DNA from: Halocaridina rubra
Taxonomy: Eukaryota; Arthropoda; Malacostraca; Decapoda; Atyidae
Direction of reading: 5' to 3'
Assembly: GCA_037179515.1 (NCBI GenBank)
Contig: JAXCGZ010011638.1
Span: forward strand, 21,536-85,535
DNA: 64,000 nt
Each line of letters begins with the position of its first letter. Within the stretch, counting starts at the first letter, position 1. The position numbers and the translations under genes were made by a program. This document shows positions 7,901 through 22,628 of the stretch, piece by piece. Below the pieces are notes generated by a model, which had not been told where the DNA came from, made no database searches, and saw nothing but the letters and a program-made list of their open reading frames with translations.

Positions 7901-9824
7901 TACATATGTGAAAACATGAATCATTTTTTACCCCGACCGGGACTCGAACCTAGGACTTATGATTACTAAGTCAAGGCGCTACCACTACACCACAGAAGGT
8001 TAAAAGGAATCCAACATTATAGCTTATATCTGCTAAACTTTGGAATGAACTCATTCTATCTGAATGCCACTATGTTCATATTACAGATTCCCCAACCTCA
8101 TTCGTGGCTTCATTTTAGCATTTAATTCAAATCCCAATCTCATTCAGAACATGAAATAACCAAATAAGCACATTACATATGTGAAAACATGAATCATTTT
8201 TTACCCCGACCGGGACTCGAACCTAAGACTTATAATTACTAAGTCTAGGAGCTACCACTACACCACAGAAGGTTGAAAGGAATCCAACCTTATAGCTTAT
8301 ATCTACTATACTTAGGAATGAACTCATTCTATCTGAATGCCAGTATGTTCATATTACAGATTCCCCAACCTCACTCGTGGCTTCATTTTAGCATTTAATT
8401 CAATTCCCAATCTCATTCGGGCCATGAAATAACCAAATAAGCACAATACATATGTGAAAACATGAATCATTTTTACCCCGACTGGGACTCGAAAATAGGA
8501 CTTATGATTACTAAGTCAAGGCGCTACCACTACAACACAGAAGGTAAAAAGGAATCCAACATTATAGCTTATATCTGCTATACTTTGGAATGAACTCATT
8601 CTATCTGAGAGCCACTATGTTCATATTACAGATTCCCCAACCTCACTCGTGGCTTCATTTTAGCATTTAATTCAATTCCCAATCTCATTCGTGCCATGAA
8701 ATAACCAAATATGCACATTACATATGTGAAAACATGAATCATTTAATACCCCGATCGGGGCTCGAACATAGGACTTATGATTACTAAGTCAAGGCGTTAC
8801 CACTACACCACAGAAGGTTAAAAGGAATCCAACCTTATAGCTTATATCTGCTATACTTAGGAATGAATGCATTCTATCTGAATGCCACTATGTTCATATT
8901 TGAGATTCTTCAACCTCACTTGTGGCTTCATTTTAGCATTTAATTCAATCCTAATCTCATTCGGGCCATAAAATAACCAAATAAGCACATTACATATTTT
9001 AAAAAATGAAACATTTTTTACTCCGGCCAGGACTCGAACCTAGGACTTATGATTACTAAGTCAAGGCGCTACCACTACACCACAGAAGGTTAAAAGGAAT
9101 CCAACCTTATAGCTTATATCTGCTATTCTTTTGAATGAACGCCTTCTATCTGAATGCCACTATGTTCATATTACAGATTCCCCAACCTCACTCGTGGCTT
9201 CATTTTAGCATTTAATTCAATTCCCAATCTCATTCGGGCCATGAAATAACCAAATAAGCACATTACATATGTGAAAACATGAATTATTTTTACCCCGACC
9301 GGGACTCGAACCTAGGACTTATGATTACTAAGTCAAGGCGCTACCACTACACCACAGAAGGTTAAAAGGAATCCAACATTATAGCTTATATCTGCTATAC
9401 TTTGGAATGAACTCATTCTATCTGAATGCCACTATGTTCATATTACAGATTCCCCAACCTCACTCGTGGCTTCATTTTAGCATTTAATTCAAGTCCCAAT
9501 CTCATTCGGGCCATGAAATAACCAAATATGCACATTACATATGTGAAAACATGAATCATTTTTTACCCCGACCTGGACTCGAACCTAGGACTTATGATTA
9601 CTAAGTCAAGGCGCTACCACTACACCACAGAAGGTTAAAAGGAATCCAACCTTATAGCTTTTATCTGCTATACTTTGGAATGAACGCATTCTATCTCAAT
9701 GACACTATGTTCATAGTACAGATTCCCCAACCTCATTCGTGGCTTCATTTTAGCATTTATTTCAAATCCCAATCTCATTCGGGCCATGAAATAACCAAAT
9801 AAGCACATTACATATGTGAAAACA
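4915..9824 (-). repeat. Diverged block of 18 monomers outside the A-K order
   Basis: Starts: 4915, 5188, 5461, 5735, 6007, 6280, 6553, 6826, 7099, 7372, 7644, 7917, 8190, 8463, 8735, 9007, 9280, 9552. The first two are neighbouring near-copies (gcttttatctg, ctcaatgacac, catagtacag), and 9552 has the same signature. 5461 and 5735 reappear at 18537 and 18811. 8735 is the first S-type monomer (tttaataccccgatcgg) and 9007 the first T-type (tttactccggcc), types common after 24 kb. No regular higher-order period is visible. Confidence 0.75.
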
Positions 9825-11727
9825 TGAATCATTTTTAACCCCGACCGGGACTCGAACCTAGGACTTATGATTACTAAGTCAAGGCGCTACCATTACACCA
9901 CAGAAGGTTAAAAGGAATCCAACCTTATAGCTTATATCTGCTATACTTTGGAATTAACGACTGAATGCCACTATGTTCATTTAACAGATTCCCCAACCTC
10001 ACTCGTGGCTTCATTTTAGCATTTAATTCAATTCCCAATCTCATTCTAGCCATTAAATAACCAACTAAGCACATAACAAATGTGAAAACATGAATCATTT
10101 TTTATCCCGAATTGTTCTCGAACCTAGGACTTATGATTACTAAGTCAAGGCAGTACCACTACACCACAGAAGGTTAAAAGGAATCCAACCTTATAGCTTA
10201 TATCTGCTATACCTAGGAATGAACGCATTCTATCTGAATGCCACTATGTTCATATTACAGATTCCATAACCTCACTCGTGGCTTCATTTTAGCATTTAAA
10301 TCAATTCCGAATCTCATTCAGGCCATGAAATAACCAAATAAGCACATTACATATGTGAAAACATGAATCATTTTTTACCCCGACCGGGACTCGAATCTAG
10401 GACTTATGATTACTAAGTCGAGGCACTACCACTACACCACAGAAGGTAAAAAGGATTCCAACCTTATAGCTTATATCTGCTATACTTAGGAATGAATGCA
10501 TTCTATCTGAATGCCACTATGTACATATTACAGATTCCCCAACCTCATTCGTGGCTTCATTTTAGCATTTAATTCAATTCCCAATCTCATTCGGGCCATC
10601 AAATAACCATATAAGCACATTACATATGTGAAAATATGAATCATTTTTTACCCCGACCGGGACTCGAACCTAGGACTTATGATTACTAAGTCAAGGTGCT
10701 ACCACTACACCACAGAAGGTTAAAAGGTATCCAACCTTATAGCTTATATCTGCTATACTTAGGAATGAACGCATTCTATCTGAATACCACTATGTTCATA
10801 TTACAAATTCCCCAACCTCACTCGTGGCTTCATTTTAGCATTTAATTCAATTCCCAATCTCATTCGGGCCATGAAATAACTAAATAAGCACATTACATAT
10901 GTGCAAACATGAATCATTTTTACCCCGACAGGTTCTCGAACCTAGGACTTATGATTACTAAGTCAAGGCGCTACCACTACACCACAGAAGGTTAAAAGGA
11001 CTCCAACCTTATAGCTTATATCTGCTATACTTTGGAATGAACGCATTCTATTTGAATGCCAATGTGTTCATATTACAGATTCCCCAACCTCACTCGTGGC
11101 TTCATTTTAGCATTTAATTCAATTCCCAATCTTATTCGGGCCATGAAATAACCAAATAAGCACATTACATATGTGAAAACATGAATCATTTATTACCCCG
11201 ACTTGTTCTCGAACCTAGGACTTATGATTACTACGTCAAGGCACTACCACTACAACACAGAAGGTTAAAAGGAATCCAACCTTATAGCTTATATCTGCTA
11301 TACTTAGGAATGAACACCTTCTATCTGAATGGCACTATGTTCATATTAAAGATTTCCCAACCTTACTCGTCGCTTCATTTTAGCATTTAATTCAATTCCC
11401 AATCTCATTCGGGCTATGAAATAACCAAATAAGCACATTACATATGTGAAAACATGAATCATTTTTTACCCCGACCGGGACTCGAACCTAGGACTTATGA
11501 TTACTAAGTCAAGGCGCTACAACTACACCACAGAAGGTTAAAAGGAATCCAACCTTATAGCTTATATCTGCTATACTTAGGAATGAACTCATTCTATCTG
11601 AATGCCACTATGTTCATATTACAGATTCCCCAACCTCACTCGTGGCATCATTTTAGTATTTAATTCAATTCCCAATCTCATTCGGGCCATGAAATAACCA
11701 AATAAGCACATTACATATGTGAAAACA
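9825..11727 (-). repeat. Seven-monomer block P-Q-R-C-D-E-F, copy 1
   Basis: Starts: 9825, 10091, 10364, 10637, 10910, 11182, 11455. P is marked by ttaaccccgacc, cattacacc and a 7-bp deletion giving gaattaacgactgaatg; Q by cccgaattgttc, aaggcagtacc and tccataacc; R by cgaatctagg, aggtaaaaaggattcc and tatgtacatatt. Then C-D-E-F as in copy 1 of the 11-mer. Confidence 0.88.
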
Positions 11728-13630
11728 TGAATCATTTTTAACCCCGACCGGGACTCGAACCTAGGACTTATGATTACTAAGTCAAGGCGCTACCATTACA
11801 CCACAGAAGGTTAAAAGGAATCCAACCTTATAGCTTATATCTGCTATACTTTGGAATTAACGACTGAATGCCACTATGTTCATTTAACAGATTCCCCAAC
11901 CTCACTCGTGGCTTCATTTTAGCATTTAATTCAATTCCCAATCTCATTCTAGCCATTAAATAACCAACTAAGCACATAACAAATGTGAAAACATGAATCA
12001 TTTTTTATCCCGAATTGTTCTCGAACCTAGGACTTATGATTACTAAGTCAAGGCAGTACCACTACACCACAGAAGGTTAAAAGGAATCCAACCTTATAGC
12101 TTATATCTGCTATACCTAGGAATGAACGCATTCTATCTGAATGCCACTATGTTCATATTACAGATTCCATAACCTCACTCGTGGCTTCATTTTAGCATTT
12201 AAATCAATTCCGAATCTCATTCAGGCCATGAAATAACCAAATAAGCACATTACATATGTGAAAACATGAATCATTTTTTACCCCGACCGGGACTCGAATC
12301 TAGGACTTATGATTACTAAGTCGAGGCACTACCACTACACCACAGAAGGTAAAAAGGATTCCAACCTTATAGCTTATATCTGCTATACTTAGGAATGAAT
12401 GCATTCTATCTGAATGCCACTATGTACATATTACAGATTCCCCAACCTCATTCGTGGCTTCATTTTAGCATTTAATTCAATTCCCAATCTCATTCGGGCC
12501 ATCAAATAACCATATAAGCACATTACATATGTGAAAATATGAATCATTTTTTACCCCGACCGGGACTCGAACCTAGGACTTATGATTACTAAGTCAAGGT
12601 GCTACCACTACACCACAGAAGGTTAAAAGGTATCCAACCTTATAGCTTATATCTGCTATACTTAGGAATGAACGCATTCTATCTGAATACCACTATGTTC
12701 ATATTACAAATTCCCCAACCTCACTCGTGGCTTCATTTTAGCATTTAATTCAATTCCCAATCTCATTCGGGCCATGAAATAACTAAATAAGCACATTACA
12801 TATGTGCAAACATGAATCATTTTTACCCCGACAGGTTCTCGAACCTAGGACTTATGATTACTAAGTCAAGGCGCTACCACTACACCACAGAAGGTTAAAA
12901 GGACTCCAACCTTATAGCTTATATCTGCTATACTTTGGAATGAACGCATTCTATTTGAATGCCAATGTGTTCATATTACAGATTCCCCAACCTCACTCGT
13001 GGCTTCATTTTAGCATTTAATTCAATTCCCAATCTTATTCGGGCCATGAAATAACCAAATAAGCACATTACATATGTGAAAACATGAATCATTTATTACC
13101 CCGACTTGTTCTCGAACCTAGGACTTATGATTACTACGTCAAGGCACTACCACTACAACACAGAAGGTTAAAAGGAATCCAACCTTATAGCTTATATCTG
13201 CTATACTTAGGAATGAACACCTTCTATCTGAATGGCACTATGTTCATATTAAAGATTTCCCAACCTTACTCGTCGCTTCATTTTAGCATTTAATTCAATT
13301 CCCAATCTCATTCGGGCTATGAAATAACCAAATAAGCACATTACATATGTGAAAACATGAATCATTTTTTACCCCGACCGGGACTCGAACCTAGGACTTA
13401 TGATTACTAAGTCAAGGCGCTACAACTACACCACAGAAGGTTAAAAGGAATCCAACCCTATAGCTTATATCTGCTATACTTAGGAATGAACTCATTCTAT
13501 CTGAATGCCACTATGTTCATATTACAGATTCCCCAACCTCACTCGTGGCATCATTTTAGTATTTAATTCAATTCCCAATCTCATTCGGGCCATGAAATAA
13601 CCAAATAAGCACATTACATATGTGAAAACA
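11728..13630 (-). repeat. Seven-monomer block P-Q-R-C-D-E-F, copy 2 (recent tandem duplicate)
   Basis: Starts: 11728, 11994, 12267, 12540, 12813, 13085, 13358. It is almost identical to 9825-11727 at an offset of 1,903 bp, sharing the 7-bp deletion, the aaggcactacc change in E and the aaaaaggattcc change in R. The only difference I noticed is ccaaccctatag near 13457 against ccaaccttatag. Confidence 0.88.
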
Positions 13631-16600
13631 TGAATCATTTTTACCCCAACCGGGACTCGAACCTAGACTTATGATTACTAAGTCAAGGCGCTACCACTAC
13701 ACCACAGAAGGTTAAAAGGAATCCAACTTTATAGCTTATATCTGCTATACTTTGGAATGAACGCATTCTATCTGAATGCCACTAAGTTCATCTTACAGAT
13801 TCCCCAACCTCACTCGTGGCTTCATTTTAGCATTTAATTCAATTCCCAGTCTCATTCTAGCCATGAAATAACCAACTAAGCACATTACAAATGTGAAAAC
13901 ATGAATCATTTTTTACCCCGACTTGTTCTCGAACCTAGGACTTATGATTACTAAGTCAAGGCGCTACCACTACACCACAGAAGGTTAAAAGGAATCCAAC
14001 CTTATAGCTTATATCTGCTATACTTAGGAATAAACGCATTCTATCTGAATGCCACTATGTTCATATTACAGATTCCCCAACCTCACTCGAGGCTTCATTT
14101 TAGCATTTAAATCAATTCCCAATCTCATTCGGGATATGAAATAACCAAATAAGCACATTACATATGTGAAAACATGAATCATTTTTTACCCCGACCGGGA
14201 CTCGAACCTAGGACTTATGATTACTAAGTCAAGGCGCTACCACTACACCACAGAAGGTTAAAAGGAATCCAGCCTTATAGCTTATATCTGCTATACTTAG
14301 GAATGAACTCATTCTATCTGAATACCACTATGTTCATATTACAGATTCCCCAACCTCATTCGTGGCTTCATTTTAGCATTTAATTCAAATCCCAATCTCA
14401 TTCGGGCCATGCAATAACCAAATAAGCACATTACATATGTGAAAACATGAATCATTTCTTACCCCGACCGGGACTCGAACCTACGACTTATGATTACTAA
14501 GTCAAGGCGCTACCACTACACCACAGAAGGTTAAAAGGAATCCAACCTTATAGCTTATATCTGCTATACTTTGGAATAAACGCATTCAATCTGAATGCCA
14601 CTATGTTCATTTTACAGATTCCCCAACCTCACTCGTGGCTTCATTTTAGTATTTAATTCAATTCCCAATCTCATTCGGGCCATGAAATAACCAAATAAGC
14701 ACTTTACATATGTGAAAACATGAATCATTTTTTACCCCGACCGGGACTCGAACCTAGGACTTATGATTACTAAGCCAAGGCGCTACCACTACACCACAGA
14801 AGGTTAAAAAGAATCCAACCTTATTGCTTATATCTGCTATACTTAGCAATGAACGCCTTCTATCTGAATTCCACTATGTTCATATTACAGATTCCCCAAC
14901 CTCACTCGTGGCTTCATTTTAGCATTTAATTCAATTCCCAATCTCATTCGGGCCATCAAATAACCAAATAAGCACATTACATATGTGAAAACATGAATCA
15001 TTTTTTACCCCGACCGGGACTCGAACCTAGGACTTATGATTACTAAGTCAAGGCGCTACCAATAAACCAAAGAAGGTTAAAAGGAATCCAACCTTATAGC
15101 TTATATCTGCTATACTTAGGGATTAATGCATTCTATTTGAATGACACTATGTTCATATTTGAGATTCCCCAACCTCACTCGTGGCTTCATTTTAGCATTT
15201 AATTCAATCCTAATCTCATTCGGGCCAAGAAATAACCAAATATGCACATTACATATTTTAAGACATGAAACATTTTTTACCCCGAAAGGGACTCGAACCT
15301 AGGACTTATGATTACTAAGTCGAGACACTACCACTACACCACAGAAGGTTAAAAGGAATCCAACCTTATAGCTTATATCTGCTATACTTTGGAATGAACG
15401 CATTCTATCTGAATGCCACTATGTTCCTATTACAGATTCTCAAACCTAACTCGTGGCTTCATTTTAGCATTTAATTCAATTCCCAATCTCATTCGGGCCA
15501 TCAAATAACCATATAAGCACATTACATATGTGAAAATATGAATCATTTTTTACCCCGACCGGGACTCGAACCTAGGACTTATGATTACTAAGTCAAGGTG
15601 CTACCACTACACCACAGAAGGTTAAAAGGTATCCAACCTTATAGCTTATATCTGCTATACTTAGGAATGAACGCATTCTATCTGAATACCACTATGTTCA
15701 TATTACAGATTCCCCAACCTCACTCGTGGCTTCATTTTAGCATTTAATTCAATTCCCAATCTCATTCGGGCCATGAAATAACTAAATAAGCACATTACAT
15801 ATGTGCAAACATGAATCATTTTTACCCCGACAGGTTCTCGAACCTAGGACTTATGATTACTAAGTCAAGGCGCTACCACTACACCACAGAAGGTTAAAAG
15901 GACTCCAACCTTATAGCTTATATCTGCTATACTTTGGAATGAACGCATTCTATCTGAATGCCAATGTGTTCATATTACAGATTCCCCAACCTCACTCGTG
16001 GCTTCATTTTAGCATTTAATTCAATTCCCAATCTCATTCGGGAAATGAAATAACCAAATAAGCACATTACATATGTGAAAACATGAATCATTTATTACCC
16101 CGACTTGTTCTCGAACCTAGGACTTATGATTACTACGTCAAGGCGCTACCACTACAACACAGAAGGTTAAAGGGAATCCAACCTTATAGCTTATATCTGC
16201 TATACTTAGGAATGAACTCATTCTATCTGAATGCCACTATGTTCATATTACAGATTCCCCAACCTCACTCGTGGCATCATTTTAGTATTTAATTCAATTC
16301 CCAATCTCATTCGGGCCATGAAATAACCAAATAAGCACATTACATATGTGAAAACATGAATCATTTTTACCCCAACCGGGACTCGAACCTAGGACTTATG
16401 ATTACTAAGTCAAGGCGCTACCACTACACCACAGAAGGTTAAAAGGAATCCAACTTTATAGCTTATATCTGCTATACTTTGGAATGAACGCATTCTATCT
16501 GAATGCCACTAAGTTCATCTTACAGATTCCCCAACCTCACTCGTGGCTTCATTTTAGCATTTAATTCTATTCCCAGTCTCATTCTAGCCATGAAATAACC

Positions 16601-16901
16601 AACTAAGCACATTACAAATGTGAAAACATGAATCATTTTTTACCCCGACTTGTTCTCGAACCTAGGACTTATGATTACTAAGTCAAGGCGCTACCACTAC
16701 ACCACAGAAGGTTAAAAGGAATCCAACCTTATAGCTTATATCTGCTATACTTAGGAATAAGCGCATTCTATCTGAATGCCACTATGTTCATATTACAGAT
16801 TTCCCAACCTCACTCGTGGCTTCATTTTAGCATTTAAATCAATTCCCAATCTCATTCGGGATATGAAATAACCAAATAAGCACATTGCATATGTGAAAAC
16901 A
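13631..16901 (-). repeat. Monomers G-H-I-J-K then A-B-C-D-E/F-G-H
   Basis: Starts: 13631, 13902, 14175, 14448, 14721, 14994, 15266, 15539, 15812, 16084, 16357, 16629. With the C-D-E-F just before it (12540-13630), this repeats 551-4914 monomer for monomer, including the E/F chimera. Confidence 0.87.
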
Positions 16902-19900
16902 TGAATCATTTTTTACCCCGACCGGGACTCGAACCTAGGACTTATGATTACTAAGTCAAGGCGCTACCACTACACCACAGAAGGTTAAAAGGAATCCAAC
17001 CTTATAGCTTATATCTGCTATACTTAGGAATGAACTCATTCTATCTGAATGCCACTATGTTCATATTACAGATTCCCCAACCTCACTCGTGGCTTCATTT
17101 TAGTATTTAATTCAATTCCCAATCTCATTCGGGCCATGAAATAACCAAATAAGCACATTACATATGTGAAAACATGAATCATTTTTACACCGACCTCGAC
17201 TCGAACCTAGGACTTATGATTACTAAGTCAAGGCGCTACCACTACACCACAGAAGGTTAAAAGGAATCCAACATTATAGCTTATATCTGCTAAACTTTGG
17301 AATGAACTCATTCTATCTCAATGCCACTATGTTCATATTACAGATTCCCCAACCTCACTCGTGGCTTCATTTTAGTATTTAATTCAATTCCCAATCTCTT
17401 TTGGGCCATGAAATAACCAAATAAGCACATTACATATGTGAAAACATGAATCATTTTTACCCCGACCGGGACTCGAACCTAGGACTTATGATTACTAAGT
17501 CAAGGCGCTACCACTACACCACAGAAGGTTAAAAGGAATCCAACATTATAGCTTATATCTGCTATACTTTGGAATGAACTCATTCTATCTGAATACCACT
17601 ATGTTCATATTACAGATTCCCCAACCTCATTCGTGGCTTCATTTTAGCATTTAATTCAAATCCCAATCTCATTCAGGCCATGAAATAACCAAATAAGCAC
17701 ATTACATATGTGAAAACATGAATCATTTTTTACCCCGACCGTTACTCGAACCTAGGACTTATGATTACTAAGTCAAGGCGCTACCACTACACCACAGAAG
17801 GTTAAAAGGAATCCATCCTTATAGCTTATACCTGCTATACTTTGGAATGAACGCATTCAATATGAATGCCACTATGTTCATTTTACAAATTCCCCAACCT
17901 CACTCGTGGCTTCATTTTAGCATTTAATTCAATTCCCAATCTCATTCTAGCCATGAAATAACCAACTAAGTACATTACAAATGTGAAAACATGAATCATT
18001 TTTTACCCCGACTTGTTCTCGAACCTAGGACTTATGATTACTAAGTCAAGGCGCTACCACTACACCACAGAAGGTTAAAAGGAATCAACCTTATAGCTTA
18101 TATCTGCTATACTTAGGAATGAACGCATTCTATCTGAATGCCACTATGTTCATATTACAGATTTCCCAACCTCACACGTGGCTTAATTTTAGCATTTAAA
18201 TCAATTCCCAATCTCATTCGGGATAAGAAATAACCAAATAAGCACATTACATATGTGAAAACATGAATCATTTTTTACCCCGAACGGGACTCGAACCTAG
18301 GACTTATGATTACTAAGTCATGGCGCTACCACTACACCACAGAAGGTTAAAAGGAATCCAACCTTATAGCTTATATCTGCTATACTTTGGAATGAACGCA
18401 TTCTATCTCAATGACACTATGTTTATATTACAGATTCCCCAACCTCACTCGTGGCTTCATTTTAGCATTTAATTCAATTCCCAATCTCATTCGAGAAATG
18501 AAATAACCAAATAAGCACATTATATATGTGAAATCATGAATCATTTTTTACCCCGACCGGGACTCGAACCTAGGACTTATGATTACTAAGTCAAGGTGCT
18601 ACCACTACACCACAGAAGGTTAAAAGGAATCCAACCTTATAGCTTATATCTGCTATACATAGGAATTAACTCATTCTATCTGAATGCCACTATGTTCATA
18701 TGACAGATTCCCCAACCTCACTCGTGGCTTCATTTTAGTATTTAATTCTAATTCCTAATCTCATTCACGCCATGAAATAACCAAATAAGCACAATACATA
18801 TGTGAAAACATGAATCATTTTTACCCCGACCGGGACTCGAACCTAGGACTTATGATTACTAAATCAAGGCGCTACCATAACACCACAGAAGGTTAACAGG
18901 AATCCAACATTATAGCTTATATCTGCTATAATTTGGAATGAACTAATTATATCTGAATGCCACTTTGTTCATATTACAGATTCCCCAACCTCATTCGTGG
19001 CTTCATTTTAGCATTTATTTCAAATCCCAATCTCATTCGGGACATGAAATAACCAAATAAGCACATTACATATGTGAAAACATGAATCATTTTTTATCCC
19101 GACCGGGACTCGAACCTAGGACTTATGATTACTAAGTCAAGGCGCTACAACTACACCACAGAAGGTTAAAAGGAATCCAACCTTATAGCTTATATCTGCT
19201 ATACTTTGGAATTAACGCATTCTATCTGAATGCCACTATGTTCATTTAACAGATTCACCAACCTCACTCGTGGCTTCATTTTAGCCTTTAATTCAATTCC
19301 CAATCTCATTCTAGCCATTAAATAACCAACTAAGCACATTACAAATGTGAAAACATGAATCATTTTTTACCCCGAATTGTTCTCGAACCTAGGACTTATG
19401 ATTACTAAGTCAAGGCAGTACCACTACACCACAGAAGGTTAAAAGGAATCCAAACTTATAGCTTATATCTGCTATACCTAGGAATGAACGCATTCTATCT
19501 GAATGCCACTATGTTCATATTACAGATTCCATAACCTCACTCGTGGCTTCATTTTAGCATTTAAATCAATTCCGAATCTCATTCAGGCCATGAAATAACC
19601 AAATAAGCACATTACATATGTGAAAACATGAATCATTTTTTACCCCGACCGGGACTCGAATCTAGGACTTATGATTACTAAGTCGAGGCACTACCACTAC
19701 ACCACAGAAGGTAAAAAGGAATCCAACCTTATAGCTTATATCTGCTATACTTAGGAATGAATGCATTCTATCTGAATGCCACTATGTACATATTACAGAT
19801 TCCCCAACCTCATTCGTGGCTTCATTTTAGCATTTAATTCAATTCCCAATCTCATTCGGGCCATGAAATAACCAAATAAGCACTTTACATATGTGAAAAC

Positions 19901-20174
19901 ATGAATCATTTTTTACCCCGACCGGGACTCGAACCTAGGACTTATGATTACTAAGTCAAGGCGCTACCACTACACCACAGAAGGTTAAAAGGAATCCAAC
20001 CTTATTGCTTATATCTGCTATACTTAGGAATTAACGCCTTCTTTCTGAATGCCACTATGTTCATATTACAGATTCCCCAACCTCACTCGTGGCTTCATTT
20101 TAGCATTTAATTCAATTCCCAATCTCATTCGGGCCATGAAATAACCAAATAAGCACATTACATATGTGAAAACA
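16902..20174 (-). repeat. Twelve mixed monomers including the undeleted P-Q-R set
   Basis: Starts: 16902, 17175, 17447, 17719, 17992, 18264, 18537, 18811, 19083, 19356, 19629, 19902. 18537 and 18811 match 5461 and 5735 (atacataggaattaac; atttatttcaaatccc). 19083-19901 is P-Q-R in which P keeps the full gaattaacgcattctatc, so it lacks the 7-bp deletion. 19902 is type K. Confidence 0.78.
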
Positions 20175-22628
20175 TGAATCATTTTTTACCCCGACCTGGA
20201 CTCGAACCTAGGACTTATGATTACTAAGTCAAGGCGCTACCAATAAACCAAAGAAGGTTAAAAGGAATCCAACCTTATAGCTTATATCTGCTATACTTAG
20301 GAATGAATGCATTCTATTTGAATGAGACTATGTTCATATTTGAGATTCCCCAACCTCACTCGTGGCTTCATTATAGCATTTAATTCAATCCTAATCTCAT
20401 TCGGGCCAAGAAATAACCAAATATGCACATTACATATTTTAAGACATGAAACATTTTTTACCCCGAAAGGGACTCGAACCTAGGACTTATGATTACTAAG
20501 TCGAGGCACTACCACTACACCACAGAAGGTTAAAAGGAATCCAACCTTATAGCTTATATCTGCTATACTTTGGAATGAACGCATTCTATCTGAATGCCAC
20601 TATGTTCATATTACAGATTCTCAAACCTAACTCGTGGCTTCATTTTAGCATTTAATTCAATTCCCAATCTCATTCGGGCCATCAAATAACCATATAAGCA
20701 CATTACATATGTGAAAACATGAATCATTTTTTACCCCGACCGGGACTCGAACCTAGGACTTATGATTACTAAGTCAAGGTGCTACCACTACACCACAGAA
20801 GGTTAAAAGGTATCCCACCTTATAGCTTATATCTGCTATACTTAGGAATGAACGCATTCTATCTGAATACCACTATGTTCATATTACAGATTCCCCAACC
20901 TCACTCGTGGCATCATTTTAGTATTTAATTCAATTCCCAATCTCATTCGGGCCATGAAATAACCAAATAAGCACATTACATATGTGAAAACATGAATCAT
21001 TTTTACCCCAACCGGGACTCGAACCTAGGACTTATGATTACTAAGTCAAGGCGCTACCACTACACCACAAAAGGTTAAAAGGACTCCAACCTTATAGCTT
21101 ATATCTGCTATACTTTGGAATGAACGCATTCTATCTGAATGCCACTAAGTTCATCTTACAGATTCCCCAACCTCACTCGTGGCTTCATTTTAGCATTTAA
21201 TTCAATTCCCAGTCTCATTCTAGCCATGAAATAACCAACTAAGCACATTACAAATGTGAAAACATGAATCATTTTTTACCCCGACTTGTTCTCGAACCTA
21301 GGACTTATGATTACTAAGTCAAGGCGCTACCACAACACCACAGAAGGTTAAAAGGAATCCAACCTTATAGCTTATATCTGCTATACTTAGGAATAAACGC
21401 ATTCTATCTGAATGCCACTATGTTCATATTACAGATTTCCCAACCTCACTCGTGGCTTCATTTTAGCATTTAAATCAATTCCCAATCTCATTCGGGATAT
21501 GAAATAACCAAATAAGCACATTACATATGTGAAAACACGAATAATTTTTTACCCCGACCGGGACTCGAACCTAGGACTTATGATTACTAAGTCAAGGCGC
21601 TACCACTACACCACAGAAGGTTAAAAGGAATCCAACCTTATAGCTTATATCTGCTATACTTAGGAATGAACTCATTCTATCTGAATGCCACTATGTTCAT
21701 ATTACAGATTCCCCAACCTCACTCGTGGCTTCATTTTAGTATTTAATTCAATTCCCAATCTCATTCGGGCCATGAAATAACCAAATAAGCACATTACATA
21801 TGTGAAAACATGAATCATTTTTACCCCGACCTCGACTCGAACCTAGGACTTATGATTACTAAGTCAAGTCGCTACCACTACACCACAGAAGGTTAAAAGG
21901 AATCCAACATTATAGCTTAGATCTGCTATACTTTGGAATGAACTCATTCTATCTGAATACCACTATGTTCATATTACAGATTCCCCAACCTCATTCGTGG
22001 CTTCATTTTAGCATTTAATTCAAATCCCAATCTCATTCGGGCCATGAAATAACCAAATAAGCACATTACATATGTGAAAACATGAATCATTTCTTACCCC
22101 GACCGGGACTCGAACCTAGGACTTATGATTACTAAGTCAAGGCGCTACCACTACACCACAGAAGGTTAAAAGGAATCCAACCTTATAGCTTATATCTGCT
22201 ATACTTTGGAATAAACGCATTCAATCTGAATGCCACTATGTTCATTTTACAGATTCCCCAACCTCACTCGTGGCTTCATTTTAGTATTTAATTCAATTCC
22301 CAATCTCATTCGGGCCATGAAATAACCAAATAAGCACTTTACATATGTGAAAACATGAATCATTTTTTACCCCGACCGGGACTCGAAACTAGGACTTATG
22401 AATACTAAGTCAAGGCGCTACCACTACACCACAGAAGGTTAAAAGGAATCCAACCTTATTGCTTATATCTGCTATACTTAGGAATGAACGCCTTCTATCT
22501 GAATGCCACTATGTTCATATTACAGATTCCCCAACCTCACTCGTGGCTTCATTTTAGCATTTAATTCAATTCCCAATCTCATTCGGGCCATGAAATAACC
22601 AAAGAAGCACATTACATATGTGAAAACA
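20175..22628 (-). repeat. 11-mer-derived block with three monomers collapsed (A,B,C/F,D/G,H...J,K)
   Basis: Starts: 20175, 20447, 20720, 20993, 21265, 21538, 21811, 22083, 22356. The monomer at 20720 begins as C (aaggtgctacc, aaggtatcc) and ends as F (gtggcatcattttagtattt). 20993 is G with a D-like patch (aaaaggttaaaaggactcc near 21069-21087). 22083 is J and 22356 is K. Confidence 0.78.
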
